Below, piece by piece: positions 8,544 to 17,331 of a stretch of 64,000 bases of DNA. The notes below the pieces were generated by a model, which ran no database searches, was not told the origin of the DNA, and worked only from the letters and a program-made list of their open reading frames with translations. Origin of the DNA: Streptomyces colonosanans (GTDB lineage: Bacteria; Actinomycetota; Actinomycetes; Streptomycetales; Streptomycetaceae); NCBI RefSeq assembly GCF_001866645.1, contig NZ_MLYP01000043.1, positions 99,194-163,193 on the forward strand, read 5' to 3'. The position numbers and the translations under genes are program-made. The stretch's first letter is position 1; every line of letters starts with the position of its first letter.

Positions 8544-9995
8544 CTACGCGGAGATGCCGGCGGCTTCCCGCACCTCCGCCGACTCCAGCCGCTCGGCGGT
8601 CCGCTCGGCTGTACGCCGACCCCACCGGCCTGTGGTGAGCCCGCCCAGGGCCAGCACAGCGACACCGCAGGCCGTGAGGATCCACCAGCCGGGGCGGGCG
8701 GCGGCGACGAAGGTGTCCCGGTACGGAGAGGAGCCCACGCCCGCGCCCGCGGCCAGCACCGCGCCGACCACCGCGACACCGAGGGTCTGGCCGAGCTGGC
8801 GGCTGGTGGAGGCGACGGCGGCGGCGACTCCGGCCTGGGCACGGGGCATACCGGAGACGGCCGTGTTGGTGATGGGGGCGTTGACGAAGCCGAAGCCGAT
8901 GCCGAACAGCACGTACCCGATGCAGAGCGTGACGTTCGACGTCTCCGCCTCGAAGGCGGCGAACAGCACGGCGCTCGTGGTCATCGCGCAGCCCGCGATC
9001 AGGAGCGGCAGGCGCGGGCCGCGGCTGCCGATCAGCCGGCCGGACAACGGTGCGCACAGGAAGGTCGGTACCGCCATAGGAAGCATCCACAGGCCCGCGT
9101 GCAGGGCGTCCAGACCGCGCACGTTCTGCAGGTAGAGCGTGGACAGGAACAGGAAGCCGCCCAGCGCCGCGAACGCGCTGATCGCGATCGCCGTGGCCCC
9201 GCTGAACGGCGCAGAGCGGAAGAAGCGCAGGTCGATGAGGGGTTCGGTGCGGCGCGGCTCGTACCGGAGCAAACCCAGCAGTGCGGCGAATGCGACCGCG
9301 CCGAACGGCAGGATCGTGGCGAGGCCGGAGTTCGGGGCCTCGATGATCGTGTAGGTCAGGCAGCCGAACAGGGCGATCACCAGCAACTGGCCGACGGGGT
9401 CGGGGCGGCGGGGCTTCGGGGCCCGGGACTCGGGGATGAAGCGAAGGGTCAGGAGGATCGCCGCCAGGCCGACCGGGAGGTTGACCCAGAAGATCGACCG
9501 CCAGCCGACGGACTCCACCAGCAGCCCGCCGACCAGGGGGCCCGCGGCCATCGATATGCCGACCACGGCACCCCACACGCCGATCGCGCGGGCCCGTTCG
9601 CGGGCGTCGGTGAACGTGTTGGTGATGATCGACATGGCCACCGGGTTGAGCATCGAGCCGCCCACCGCCTGCACCATGCGGAAGGCGACGAGCGACTCCA
9701 GGTCGGGGGCCAGAGAGCACAGCAGCGAGCCGAGGCTGAAGACGACGAGCCCCGCTATGAAGACACGCTTGCGGCCGATCCGGTCGGCGGTGGAGCCCGC
9801 GAGCATCAGCAGCGAGGCCAGCACGAGCGTGTACGCGTCGATCGTCCACTGCAGTCCGGCCACCTTGGCGTGCAGCTCCCTCTGCATCGAGGGCAGCGCC
9901 ACGTTCAGGATGGTGTTGTCGAGGCTCACGATCAGCAGGCTCATACAGCAGATCGCGAGCACCAGCAGGCTTCGTCGGTGACTGAGCTCCGGCAT
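8544..9995 (-). CDS. MFS drug/metabolite exporter, DHA2 (14-TMS) family
   Basis: The product is about 483 residues with roughly 14 hydrophobic helices. It opens LVLAICCMSLLIVSLDNTIL, where the conserved Asp lies in helix 1, and has motif A (GSTADRIGRKRVF) and the motif C region AVVGISMAAGPLVGGLLVE. It is a proton-driven exporter of the EmrB/QacA type; the substrate is unknown. ATG 9995 is chosen over two GTG codons just upstream. A short A/T-rich spacer (10018-10060) with TTAGTTAGACACAC-like sequence on the minus strand separates it from divergent dusB and may hold a regulator site, but no TetR or MarR gene adjoins it. Confidence 0.92.
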   Translation of the reverse strand: MPELSHRRSLLVLAICCMSLLIVSLDNTILNVALPSMQRELHAKVAGLQWTIDAYTLVLASLLMLAGSTADRIGRKRVFIAGLVVFSLGSLLCSLAPDLESLVAFRMVQAVGGSMLNPVAMSIITNTFTDARERARAIGVWGAVVGISMAAGPLVGGLLVESVGWRSIFWVNLPVGLAAILLTLRFIPESRAPKPRRPDPVGQLLVIALFGCLTYTIIEAPNSGLATILPFGAVAFAALLGLLRYEPRRTEPLIDLRFFRSAPFSGATAIAISAFAALGGFLFLSTLYLQNVRGLDALHAGLWMLPMAVPTFLCAPLSGRLIGSRGPRLPLLIAGCAMTTSAVLFAAFEAETSNVTLCIGYVLFGIGFGFVNAPITNTAVSGMPRAQAGVAAAVASTSRQLGQTLGVAVVGAVLAAGAGVGSSPYRDTFVAAARPGWWILTACGVAVLALGGLTTGRWGRRTAERTAERLESAEVREAAGISA

Positions 9996-10101
9996 GTACA
10001 CCACCGTACGCCCGTTTCAATAGTGTGTCTAACTAATGACCACTACATGATCACACGCGGACGAGCGCCGAGTACCCCTCGAAGTGCGTGACAATGGGGG
10101 A

Positions 10102-11247
10102 ATGCCCACGCCCACGATGAACCCGACCTTGCAGATCGGCCCGCACACCGTCCAGCCGCCCGTCGTCCTCGCGCCCATGGCCGGGATCACGAACGCGCCG
10201 TTCCGCACGCTGTGCCGGGAGTTCAGTGGCGGCAAGGGGCTCTTCGTGAGCGAGATGATCACCACCCGGGCGCTGGTCGAACGCAACGACAAGACCATGC
10301 AGCTGATCAAGTTCGACGCGACCGAGAAGCCGCGCTCGATCCAGCTGTACGGCGTGGACCCGGCGACCGTCGGCAAGGCCGTCCGCATGATCGTGGAAGA
10401 GGACCTGGCCGACCACATCGACCTGAACTTCGGCTGCCCGGTGCCGAAGGTGACCCGCAAGGGCGGCGGGTCCGCGCTGCCGTACAAGCGGAACCTGCTG
10501 CGGGCGATCCTGCGCGAGGCGGTGAGCGGCGCGGGCGACCTCCCGGTCACCATGAAGATGCGCAAGGGCATCGACGACGACCACCTCACCTTCCTCGACG
10601 CCGGACGGATCGCCGTCGAGGAGGGCGTCGCGGCCATCGCGCTGCACGGCCGTACGACCGCCCAGCACTACGGCGGCACGGCGGACTGGGACGCGATCGC
10701 GCGGCTGAAGGAGCACGTGCCGGAGATCCCCGTGCTCGGCAACGGCGACATCTGGTCGGCCGAGGACGCGCTGCGGATGGTGCGCGAGACGGGCTGCGAC
10801 GGCGTGGTCGTGGGGCGCGGCTGCCTGGGGCGGCCGTGGCTGTTCGCCGATCTGGTGGCGGCCTTCGAGGGGCGGAACGACTTCGTCCGCCCGCCGCTGC
10901 GCGAGGTCGCGGACGCCATGGTCCGGCACGCCACCCTGCTCGGCGAGTGGATCGGCGACGAGTCGCGCGGGGTCATCGACTTCCGTAAGCACGTGGCCTG
11001 GTACCTGAAGGGCTTCGCGGTCGGCTCGGAGATGCGCAAGCGGCTCGCGATCACGTCCTCGCTGGAGGAACTGCGGGCTGGGCTCGACGAGTTGGACCTC
11101 GACCAGCCCTGGCCGGCGGGCGCCGACGGGCCCCGCGGCCGTACGTCCGGCAACAACCGGGTGGTGCTGCCGGACGGCTGGCTGAAGGACCCGTACGACT
11201 GCGCGGGGGTCGGTGAGGACGCGGAGCTGGACACGTCCGGGGGCTGA
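10102..11247 (+). CDS. dusB: tRNA-dihydrouridine synthase
   Basis: A 381-residue FMN enzyme that reduces uridines in the tRNA D-loop. The TIM-barrel signatures are clear: VVLAPMAGITNAPFRTLCRE, DLNFGCPVPKVTRKGGGSAL containing the catalytic Cys, GDLPVTMKMRKG, AIALHGRTTAQHYGGTADW, and VLGNGDIWSAEDALRM followed by VVVGRGCLGRPWLF for phosphate binding. ATG 10102 follows a G-rich Shine-Dalgarno. It is a stand-alone gene, divergent from the exporter and convergent with the repeat locus. DusB/NifR3 subgroup membership is likely; the modified position cannot be read. Confidence 0.95.
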   Translation: MPTPTMNPTLQIGPHTVQPPVVLAPMAGITNAPFRTLCREFSGGKGLFVSEMITTRALVERNDKTMQLIKFDATEKPRSIQLYGVDPATVGKAVRMIVEEDLADHIDLNFGCPVPKVTRKGGGSALPYKRNLLRAILREAVSGAGDLPVTMKMRKGIDDDHLTFLDAGRIAVEEGVAAIALHGRTTAQHYGGTADWDAIARLKEHVPEIPVLGNGDIWSAEDALRMVRETGCDGVVVGRGCLGRPWLFADLVAAFEGRNDFVRPPLREVADAMVRHATLLGEWIGDESRGVIDFRKHVAWYLKGFAVGSEMRKRLAITSSLEELRAGLDELDLDQPWPAGADGPRGRTSGNNRVVLPDGWLKDPYDCAGVGEDAELDTSGG

Positions 11248-11259
11248 TCCCGGCGGGCG

Positions 11260-11784
11260 TCAGCCCTTCGTCGGGTGCGGCGTCGAGCCGTACGCCGTCA
11301 GGAAGCGGTCGCGGAACGACGGGCGCGGCCGGTGCCGCCGCCGCGGGGTCGTGCTCCGGTTCGGGCTCTGCTGCGACACCGGGTGCCGACTCGGCGTTGT
11401 GGGGGGTCGGTTCGGGCTCCGCTGCGACACCGGGTGCCGACTCGGCGTTGTGGGGGTTCGGTTCGGGCTCCGTCGTGTTGCCGGGTGCCGACTCGGCGTT
11501 GCCGGCGTCCGGTTCGGGCTCTGCTGCGACACCGGGTGCCGACTCGGTCTTCTCGGCGTCCGGTTCGGGCTCCGCCGGTGATCCGGCCGGCCGCTCCGGA
11601 GCCGCGTCGGCAACGCCTCCAGTTTCGGCTGCCGCTCCGTGGTCGGCAGGACCCCGTCCGTGACCACCCCGGCCTTGCCCGTCGTCTGTCGTTGGCGTGC
11701 GTCGAGAGGCAATCCGAGGGTCCTTCCGTGCGAAGCCCGCGGTGGAGGGGCGGGCCGCGCCGGGGAGAGCGGGCGCGTCGGCAT
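11260..11784 (-). CDS. Hypothetical repeat-containing protein (frame uncertain)
   Basis: A minus-strand frame of up to 174 codons ends 13 nt from the dusB stop and has GC-rich third positions upstream of the repeats (VVTDGVLPTTERQPKLEALP). Its middle is a 17-residue repeat such as SPNRTPTTPSRHPVSQR, and it ends FRDRFLTAYGSTPHPTKG. A second frame reads the same DNA as an acidic repeat (AEPEPDAGNAESAPG) but has poorer codon statistics upstream and runs into dusB. One frame may hold the real protein, or a frameshift may join them. No family is recognised. It may not be expressed. Confidence 0.35.
   Translation of the reverse strand: MPTRPLSPARPAPPPRASHGRTLGLPLDARQRQTTGKAGVVTDGVLPTTERQPKLEALPTRLRSGRPDHRRSPNRTPRRPSRHPVSQQSPNRTPATPSRHPATRRSPNRTPTTPSRHPVSQRSPNRPPTTPSRHPVSQQSPNRSTTPRRRHRPRPSFRDRFLTAYGSTPHPTKG
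11358..11573. repeat. 51-bp tandem repeat, four copies plus a partial
   Basis: Units begin at 11358, 11409, 11460, 11511 and 11562, marked by GGTTCGGGCTC and GGGTGCCGACTCGG. The period of 51 bp is 17 codons, so copy-number change keeps the frame. Copies differ at scattered positions. Confidence 0.9.
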
Positions 11785-12000
11785 CCCGTACGGGCGGCCG
11801 GATGGGTCCGTTCAACCGCGCCGCCCCAGCACCCGGCAAACACCCGGCGATGCGCAGGTCGACGGCGGCCGGTAAGTCACCGCCGTCGCCGCGTCGACCA
11901 GTGCGTGCGCACCCCCGGCGTCCCGTCCCGACGCGCGTCCGCATGGTGAAATCGGGCCGCCCCGGATACCGTGATTCTCGCCACCCTTGATAAGGGTTGC

Positions 12001-12113
12001 GCTCAGATGAGCGAATCTTGGCAGGCTGCACTTCTCCAAGGTGTGGCACTCAGTGCCACCCTTCGATCGTTCATCGATCAAAATCAGACGTGTCAGAGGG
12101 TGCTCATCTGAGC
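12001..12113. promoter_or_regulatory. Palindrome cluster upstream of ppdK
   Basis: GCTCAGATGAGC (12001-12012) and its exact reverse complement GCTCATCTGAGC (12102-12113) flank GTGGCACT-C-AGTGCCAC (12043-12059). Each looks like a dimer-binding site. The 11785-12218 stretch otherwise holds no gene. TTGACT at 12185-12190 may be a -35, but no well-spaced -10 was found. Confidence 0.45.
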
Positions 12114-12218
12114 AGAAATAGGCGCTTGTGGGCACTGTTGTGTTCAAGAAGTGAAAACACTCGCCGCCAAACGCTTGCCAAGCTTTGACTTTCGATCCAG
12201 TGGCGGACGGGTGGTTAC

Positions 12219-12344
12219 ATGCGCATGACGCGCAAGTGGACGTGCCCAGATGCCTTCGATCTGGGTATGTTCCTCGCCGTCAGGGCAGCCACCGCGTCCT
12301 CGAGGAGTCGAGACCCGTGTCGGAAAACAAAGATCTCCGCGTAA
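12219..12344 (+). CDS. Candidate 41-codon leader ORF overlapping the ppdK start
   Basis: ATG 12219 (or ATG 12225) opens a 41-residue frame, beginning MRMTRKWTCPDAFDLGMFLA, that stops at 12344. It overlaps the first 28 nt of ppdK in another frame. No Shine-Dalgarno is obvious. Its place before a carbon-metabolism gene, and the overlap, suggest possible translational coupling or attenuation. It may equally be untranslated leader. Confidence 0.3.
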   Translation: MRMTRKWTCPDAFDLGMFLAVRAATASSRSRDPCRKTKISA

Positions 12345-15058
12345 CTGAAAAGGGCGTCGAGGGGGTGAAGTTCGTTTACGACTTCACCGAGGGCAACAAA
12401 GACCTCAAGGACCTCCTTGGTGGCAAGGGCGCGAACCTCGCCGAGATGACCAATCTGGGCCTGCCCGTTCCTCCGGGCTTCACCATCACCACCGAGGCCT
12501 GCAAGGTCTACCTCGACAGCGGCGAGGAGCCCGCGGCACTGCGTGACGAGGTGAGTGCACACCTCGCCGCGCTCGAGGGGCGGATGGGCAAGAAGCTCGG
12601 CCAGGCCGACAACCCGCTTCTGGTTTCGGTGCGTTCCGGCGCGAAGTTCTCGATGCCGGGCATGATGGACACGGTCCTGAACATCGGCCTCTCCGACAAG
12701 TCCGTGCAGGGCCTGGCGAAGCAGGCCGGCGACGAGCGCTTCGCGTGGGACTCCTACCGCCGCCTCATCCAGATGTTCGGCAAGACGGTCCTCGGTGTGG
12801 ACGGCGACCTCTTCGAGGACGCGCTGGAGGCGGCCAAGAAGGCCAAGAAGGTCGCGGTCGACACGGAGTTGGAGGCCGCGGACCTCAAGAAACTGGTCGC
12901 CAAGTTCAAGAAGATCGTCAAGACCGAGGCCGGACGGGACTTCCCGCAGGACCCGCGCGAGCAGATGGACCTTGCCATCAAGGCGGTCTTCGACTCGTGG
13001 AACGGCGACCGCGCGAAGCTCTACCGCCGCCAGGAGCGCATCCCGCACGACCTGGGTACGGCGGTGAACATCTGCTCCATGGTCTTCGGCAACCTGGGCC
13101 CCGACTCGGGCACGGGCGTGGCGTTCACCCGCGACCCGGCCTCCGGCCACCAGGGCGTGTACGGCGACTACCTGCAGAACGCGCAGGGCGAGGACGTGGT
13201 GGCGGGCATCCGCAACACGGTCCCGCTGTCCGAACTGGAGCGTATCGACAAGAAGTCGTACGACCGGCTGATGCAGATCATGGAGACGCTGGAGAACCAC
13301 TACAAGGATCTCTGCGACATCGAGTTCACCATCGAGCGCGGTCAGTTGTGGATGTTGCAGACCCGCGTCGGCAAGCGCACGGCGGGCGCCGCCTTCCGTA
13401 TCGCCACCCAGCTGGTCGACCAGGGGCTCATCGACGAGGCCGAGGCGCTGCAGCGCGTCACCGGTGCCCAGCTCGCCCAGTTGATGTTCCCGCGGTTCGA
13501 CGAGAAGGCGAAGGTCGAGCAGGTCGGCCGGGGTATCGCCGCTTCGCCGGGCGCCGCGGTCGGCAAGGCCGTCTTCGACTCGTACACGGCCGTGAAGTGG
13601 TCGCGTTCGGGCGAGAAGGTCATCCTGGTGCGCCGTGAGACGAACCCTGACGACCTCGACGGCATGATCGCGGCCGAGGGCATCCTGACGTCGCGCGGCG
13701 GCAAGACCTCCCACGCGGCCGTCGTCGCGCGCGGCATGGGCAAGACGTGCGTGTGCGGCGCGGAGGAGCTGGAGGTCGACACCAAGCGGCGGCGGATGAC
13801 CGTGCCCGGCGGCCACGTGGTCGAGGAGGGCGACCTCATCTCGATCGACGGGTCGAGCGGGAAGGTGTACCTGGGCGAGGTCCCGGTGGTTCCCTCGCCG
13901 GTCGTGGAGTACTTCGAGGGCCGGATGCACGCGGGTGCCGACGACGCCGACGAGCTGGTCGAGGCCGTGCACCGGATCATGGCGTTCGCCGACCGCAAGC
14001 GGCGCCTGCGCGTGCGCGCGAACGCGGACAACGCCGAGGACGCGCTGCGGGCGCGGCGCTTCGGCGCGCAGGGCATCGGCCTGTGCCGTACGGAGCACAT
14101 GTTCCTCGGCGACCGGCGCGAGCTGGTCGAGCGCCTGATCCTGGCGGACACGGAGACCGAGCGCGAGGAGGCCCTCAAGGAGCTGCTCCCGCTGCAGAAG
14201 AGCGACTTCGTGGAGCTGTTCGAGGCGATGGACGGGCTCCCCGTGACCATCCGCCTGCTGGACCCGCCGCTGCACGAGTTCCTGCCCGACGTCACCGAGC
14301 TGTCGGTGCGGGTGGCGCTGGCGGAGGCCCGTCAGGAGCCGCACGAGAACGAGCTGCGTCTGCTCCAGGCCGTGCACCGTCTGCACGAGCAGAACCCGAT
14401 GCTGGGTCTGCGCGGTGTGCGCCTCGGGCTGGTCATTCCGGGCCTGTTCGCCATGCAGGTGCGTGCGATCGCCGAGGCGGCGGCCGAGCGCAAGGGCGCG
14501 AAGGGCGACCCCCGCGCGGAGATCATGATCCCGCTCGTCGGCACCGTGCAGGAGCTGGAGATCGTGCGCGAGGAGGCCGACCAGGTCATCGCCGAGGTCC
14601 AGGCGGCCGCCGGCACGGAGCTGAAGCTGGCGATCGGCACGATGATCGAGCTGCCGCGTGCCGCGCTGACGGCCGGCCAGATCGCCGAGGCGGCGGAGTT
14701 CTTCTCCTTCGGCACGAACGACCTGACCCAGACGGTGTGGGGCTTCAGCCGCGACGACGTGGAGGCCTCGTTCTTCACTTCCTACCTGGAGAAGGGCATC
14801 TTCGGCGTCAGCCCGTTCGAGACGATCGACAAGGACGGCGTCGGCAAGCTGGTCCGCGACGCGGCCAAGGCGGGCCGGGCGACGCGCCCCGACCTGAAGC
14901 TGGGCGTGTGCGGCGAGCACGGCGGCGACCCCGAGTCGGTCCACTTCTTCCACGAGGTGGGGCTGGACTACGTGTCCTGCTCGCCGTTCCGGATCCCGGT
15001 GGCCCGTCTGGAGGCCGGGCGGGCGGCATCGGAGGCGCAGGGCAGCGACCACCGCTGA
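12317..15058 (+). CDS. ppdK: Pyruvate, phosphate dikinase
   Basis: This 913-residue enzyme interconverts pyruvate, ATP and Pi with PEP, AMP and PPi. The N-terminal ATP-grasp domain has KDLLGGKGANLAEMTNLGLP and VRSGAKFSMPGMMDTVLNIG. The swivelling domain has the phosphorylatable His in LTSRGGKTSHAAVVARGMGK. The C-terminal PEP/pyruvate barrel has IGLCRTEHMF, EIMIPLVGT, SFGTNDLTQT and the catalytic Cys in GVCGEHGGDP. GTG 12317 is chosen because GAGGAG lies about 10 nt upstream. The gene is monocistronic between a gene-poor leader with palindromes and a terminator hairpin. It serves the PEP-pyruvate node in the cytoplasm. Confidence 0.97.
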   Translation: MSENKDLRVTEKGVEGVKFVYDFTEGNKDLKDLLGGKGANLAEMTNLGLPVPPGFTITTEACKVYLDSGEEPAALRDEVSAHLAALEGRMGKKLGQADNPLLVSVRSGAKFSMPGMMDTVLNIGLSDKSVQGLAKQAGDERFAWDSYRRLIQMFGKTVLGVDGDLFEDALEAAKKAKKVAVDTELEAADLKKLVAKFKKIVKTEAGRDFPQDPREQMDLAIKAVFDSWNGDRAKLYRRQERIPHDLGTAVNICSMVFGNLGPDSGTGVAFTRDPASGHQGVYGDYLQNAQGEDVVAGIRNTVPLSELERIDKKSYDRLMQIMETLENHYKDLCDIEFTIERGQLWMLQTRVGKRTAGAAFRIATQLVDQGLIDEAEALQRVTGAQLAQLMFPRFDEKAKVEQVGRGIAASPGAAVGKAVFDSYTAVKWSRSGEKVILVRRETNPDDLDGMIAAEGILTSRGGKTSHAAVVARGMGKTCVCGAEELEVDTKRRRMTVPGGHVVEEGDLISIDGSSGKVYLGEVPVVPSPVVEYFEGRMHAGADDADELVEAVHRIMAFADRKRRLRVRANADNAEDALRARRFGAQGIGLCRTEHMFLGDRRELVERLILADTETEREEALKELLPLQKSDFVELFEAMDGLPVTIRLLDPPLHEFLPDVTELSVRVALAEARQEPHENELRLLQAVHRLHEQNPMLGLRGVRLGLVIPGLFAMQVRAIAEAAAERKGAKGDPRAEIMIPLVGTVQELEIVREEADQVIAEVQAAAGTELKLAIGTMIELPRAALTAGQIAEAAEFFSFGTNDLTQTVWGFSRDDVEASFFTSYLEKGIFGVSPFETIDKDGVGKLVRDAAKAGRATRPDLKLGVCGEHGGDPESVHFFHEVGLDYVSCSPFRIPVARLEAGRAASEAQGSDHR

Positions 15059-15134
15059 CCCGTTTCGTCATACTCCCGGGGCCGTTGTCGGTCATCCGAA
15101 CCCTCACCGATACGAGGACGGCCCCGGAGCACCG

Positions 15135-15173
15135 GAGAGGGCGGCACCCCTGTGCGGGAGGTGCCGTCCTCTC
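15135..15173 (+). terminator. ppdK terminator hairpin
   Basis: Arms 15135-15148 and 15160-15173 pair over 14 bp with one mismatch, followed by TTTCTGT. It lies 77 nt after the ppdK stop. Confidence 0.65.
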
Positions 15174-15258
15174 TTTCTGTGCTGACCTGCGACCATGCGC
15201 GATCCGCGGGAACCTCTGAAGACCCTCAGGTCCATGGACCGCACCCCGCTTCGCTCCC

Positions 15259-15264
15259 TAGGGT
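15259..15264 (+). promoter_or_regulatory. -10 TAGGGT for a leaderless TSUP mRNA
   Basis: TAGGGT is 7 nt upstream of ATG 15272, placing the predicted transcription start on the start codon. There is no Shine-Dalgarno. Confidence 0.6.
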
Positions 15265-15271
15265 CGCGATC

Positions 15272-16054
15272 ATGCCCGATATATCGATGACCATGGTCGC
15301 CGTCCTCTGTCTCACCGCGCTCGCGGCCGGCTGGATCGACGCGGTGGTCGGCGGCGGAGGGCTCTTGCTGCTTCCCGTCCTGCTGCTCGCCCTGCCCGGC
15401 GGGACGGCGGCGTCGTACGCGCTCGGCACCAACAAGGCGGTCGCGATCGCGGGGACGACGGGCGCGGCCGTGACGTACGCGCGCAAAACGCCGGTCGACG
15501 TGGCCCTGGCCGTGCGGATCGGGCTCGCGGCGCTCGCCGGGTCCACGGCCGGGGCGGTCGTGGCCGCCGGGATGAGCACGGACGTCCTCAAGCCGGTCGT
15601 CATGGTCGTGCTGCTCGCCGTCGGCACCTTCGTGATCCTGCGGCCCGCCTTCGGGACCGCTCCCTCGACCGCGCCGGTCTCCGCGCGCCGTGTACTCGCC
15701 GCGATCGGACTCGCGGGCCTCGGTATCGGCTTCTACGACGGTCTCATCGGCCCCGGTACGGGTACCTTCCTCGTCCTGGCGCTCACCGCGGTCCTCCACC
15801 TGGACCTGGTGAACGCCTCCGCCATCGCCAAGATCGTCAACTGCTGCACCAACGCCGGCGCCCTCGCCACCTTCGCCTGGAAGGGCACGGTCTTCTGGCA
15901 GCTGGCCCTGGCGATGGCGGTCTTCAATCTGGCGGGCGGGATGTTCGGCGCGCGCACCGCGCTGAAGAAGGGCAGCGGGTTCGTCCGGATCGTGCTGCTG
16001 ACGGTGGTGTTCGCGCTGGTCGCGAACCTCGCCTACCAGCAGTGGCTGGCCTGA
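15272..16054 (+). CDS. TSUP (TauE/SafE-like) membrane permease
   Basis: The 260-residue integral membrane protein has about eight hydrophobic helices and the paired signatures of the sulfite exporter TauE/SafE family: GWIDAVVGGGGLLLLPVLLL near the N-terminus and FYDGLIGPGTGTFLVLAL after the midpoint, reflecting the internal duplication. The family moves sulfur-containing or other organic anions; the substrate here is unknown. ATG 15272 has a -10 just 7 nt upstream and no Shine-Dalgarno. It converges on the sortase gene with only three bases between the stop codons. Confidence 0.88.
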   Translation: MPDISMTMVAVLCLTALAAGWIDAVVGGGGLLLLPVLLLALPGGTAASYALGTNKAVAIAGTTGAAVTYARKTPVDVALAVRIGLAALAGSTAGAVVAAGMSTDVLKPVVMVVLLAVGTFVILRPAFGTAPSTAPVSARRVLAAIGLAGLGIGFYDGLIGPGTGTFLVLALTAVLHLDLVNASAIAKIVNCCTNAGALATFAWKGTVFWQLALAMAVFNLAGGMFGARTALKKGSGFVRIVLLTVVFALVANLAYQQWLA

Positions 16055-16057
16055 GGG

Positions 16058-16696
16058 TCAGCGGCTGCCCGTGAGGCGGGCGAAGACCACCACGTTCCCC
16101 TGGTAGCCCGTGGCCTTCGAGTAGCCGCCGCCGCAGGTGATCACGCGCAGCTCGGGGTGTTGCGCCGCTCCGTACACCTTGTTGTCGGGGAAGTCGCTCG
16201 CCTCGTACGCCTCGACCGCGTACACCGTGAAGAGGGCGGTCGAGCCGTCGCGGCGGTCCACCTCGATCGTGCTGCCCTTCGTCAGTGCGCCGAGGTCGTA
16301 GAAGACGGCCGGGCCCCGGGCGTTGTCGACGTGCCCGGCGATGATCGCCGTGCCGGTGTCGCCGGGGGTGATGCCGTCCTCGTACCAGCCGGCGAGGTTC
16401 TTCCGCTTGACGGGCGGGGCCTCGAGGCCGCCGGTCCTGGTCAGGCCCAGGCCCATCAGAGGGGCGTCCACACGTATCGAGGGTATGCGTATGCGGTCGG
16501 GCCGCGAGCGCGGCAGCGCGGCTGCGGCGGACTGTTCGCGGTCGGCGTCCGAGGACGCCTGCGCGGCCGATGGCTGCGGTGGTGCGTTGCTCGCGGTGGC
16601 GCTGTGCAGCAGCCACGCACCACCGAAGAGGGCTATCGCCGTGGCGGAGGCTATGGCGGCGTTGCCGACCCCTCCGGAACTCCCGGACCTGCGCAT
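16058..16696 (-). CDS. Class F sortase
   Basis: A 212-residue membrane-anchored transpeptidase. A basic N-terminus precedes one helix (IASATAIALFGGAWLLHSA), then a Ser/Ala linker. The sortase barrel begins DRIRIPSIRVDAPLMGLGL and contains the catalytic His (AIIAGHVDNARGPAVFYDL), Cys (LRVITCGGGY) and a C-terminal Arg (NVVVFARL). Class F enzymes are typical of actinobacteria and their substrates are poorly known. It follows the membrane-anchored secreted protein at 16810-17331 on the same strand, a recurring pairing that suggests a functional partner. ATG 16696 gives the normal length. Confidence 0.9.
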   Translation of the reverse strand: MRRSGSSGGVGNAAIASATAIALFGGAWLLHSATASNAPPQPSAAQASSDADREQSAAAALPRSRPDRIRIPSIRVDAPLMGLGLTRTGGLEAPPVKRKNLAGWYEDGITPGDTGTAIIAGHVDNARGPAVFYDLGALTKGSTIEVDRRDGSTALFTVYAVEAYEASDFPDNKVYGAAQHPELRVITCGGGYSKATGYQGNVVVFARLTGSR

Positions 16697-16809
16697 ATGG
16701 ACCTCCTTCGTGGACACGGCGTCCCGTGCCCCCTCCGGGCCGCGAGGGGCATCGGACCCGGAGAGGGAGGGGACGGCGGTACCGGCGGACGGACAGCGGA
16801 GGGTGTCCG

Positions 16810-17331
16810 TCAGATCCTGTCGCCTCTCGCACGGCGATGCAGGAGCCAGGTACCGCCCGCGGCGGCGACGGCGAGGGCCGCCACTCCTGCCGCGGTCTGC
16901 ACGGGGTCGGGGCCGAGTGCGCCGCCGACCCCCGTCTTCACACTTCCCTGCGGACCCGTCCGGTCCGTGGTCGCGGTCAGGGTGACCGTCAGGTCGCCGG
17001 TCACGGTCGCGTGCCGGCCTCCGAAGCACGTCGCGACGATCTCGTACGTCCCCGGCTGTGCGCTCGGCGGCACCCTGAACCGCCCGGTAACGTCCAGCTC
17101 GCGCGTGCTGGGCGCGAGCATGAAAGTGCCGGCACCGACCGCGGTGGCATCGCCCGACGCGGAGCCGCCCGCGCCGCACGCCGCCGTGTTCACGGTGACC
17201 TGGGTCCCCGGCACGACGCTGGAGGGGGCGACCTCCAGACTCCCGGCGCCCTCGCCGTACGCGGGCACGGCCACCAGGCCCGCGGCCACGGTGAGCGCGG
17301 TACCGGTCAGCAGGCGGGCCGTACGTCGCAT
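16810..17331 (-). CDS. Secreted, C-terminally anchored protein paired with the class F sortase
   Basis: The 173-residue protein has a signal peptide (LLTGTALTVAAGLVAVPAYG), a beta-rich extracytoplasmic domain (LEVAPSSVVPGTQVTVNTAA, GTYEIVATCFGG) with two Cys that could pair, and a C-terminal helix with a basic tail (AAGVAALAVAAAGGTWLL, then HRRARGDRI). It resembles sortase-associated surface proteins, but no LPXTG or LAXTG precedes the helix; LGPDP is the nearest sequence. It may be simply membrane-anchored, or use a divergent motif. It lies 113 nt upstream of the sortase and is probably co-transcribed. Confidence 0.75.
   Translation of the reverse strand: MRRTARLLTGTALTVAAGLVAVPAYGEGAGSLEVAPSSVVPGTQVTVNTAACGAGGSASGDATAVGAGTFMLAPSTRELDVTGRFRVPPSAQPGTYEIVATCFGGRHATVTGDLTVTLTATTDRTGPQGSVKTGVGGALGPDPVQTAAGVAALAVAAAGGTWLLHRRARGDRI

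Noticed and set aside
11358..11573. Tandem repeats as a possible CRISPR array
   Set aside because: Units are contiguous 51-bp copies with no unique spacers and are in-frame with a reading frame.
12043..12059. GTGGCACT-C-AGTGCCAC as a CIRCE heat-shock operator
   Set aside because: CIRCE needs a 9-bp spacer between GCACTC-type arms; here the spacer is 1 bp.
12215..15052. 945-codon minus-strand open frame opposite ppdK
   Set aside because: It is antisense to a clearly recognisable ppdK gene, has no family motifs, and long antisense frames are expected at this GC content.
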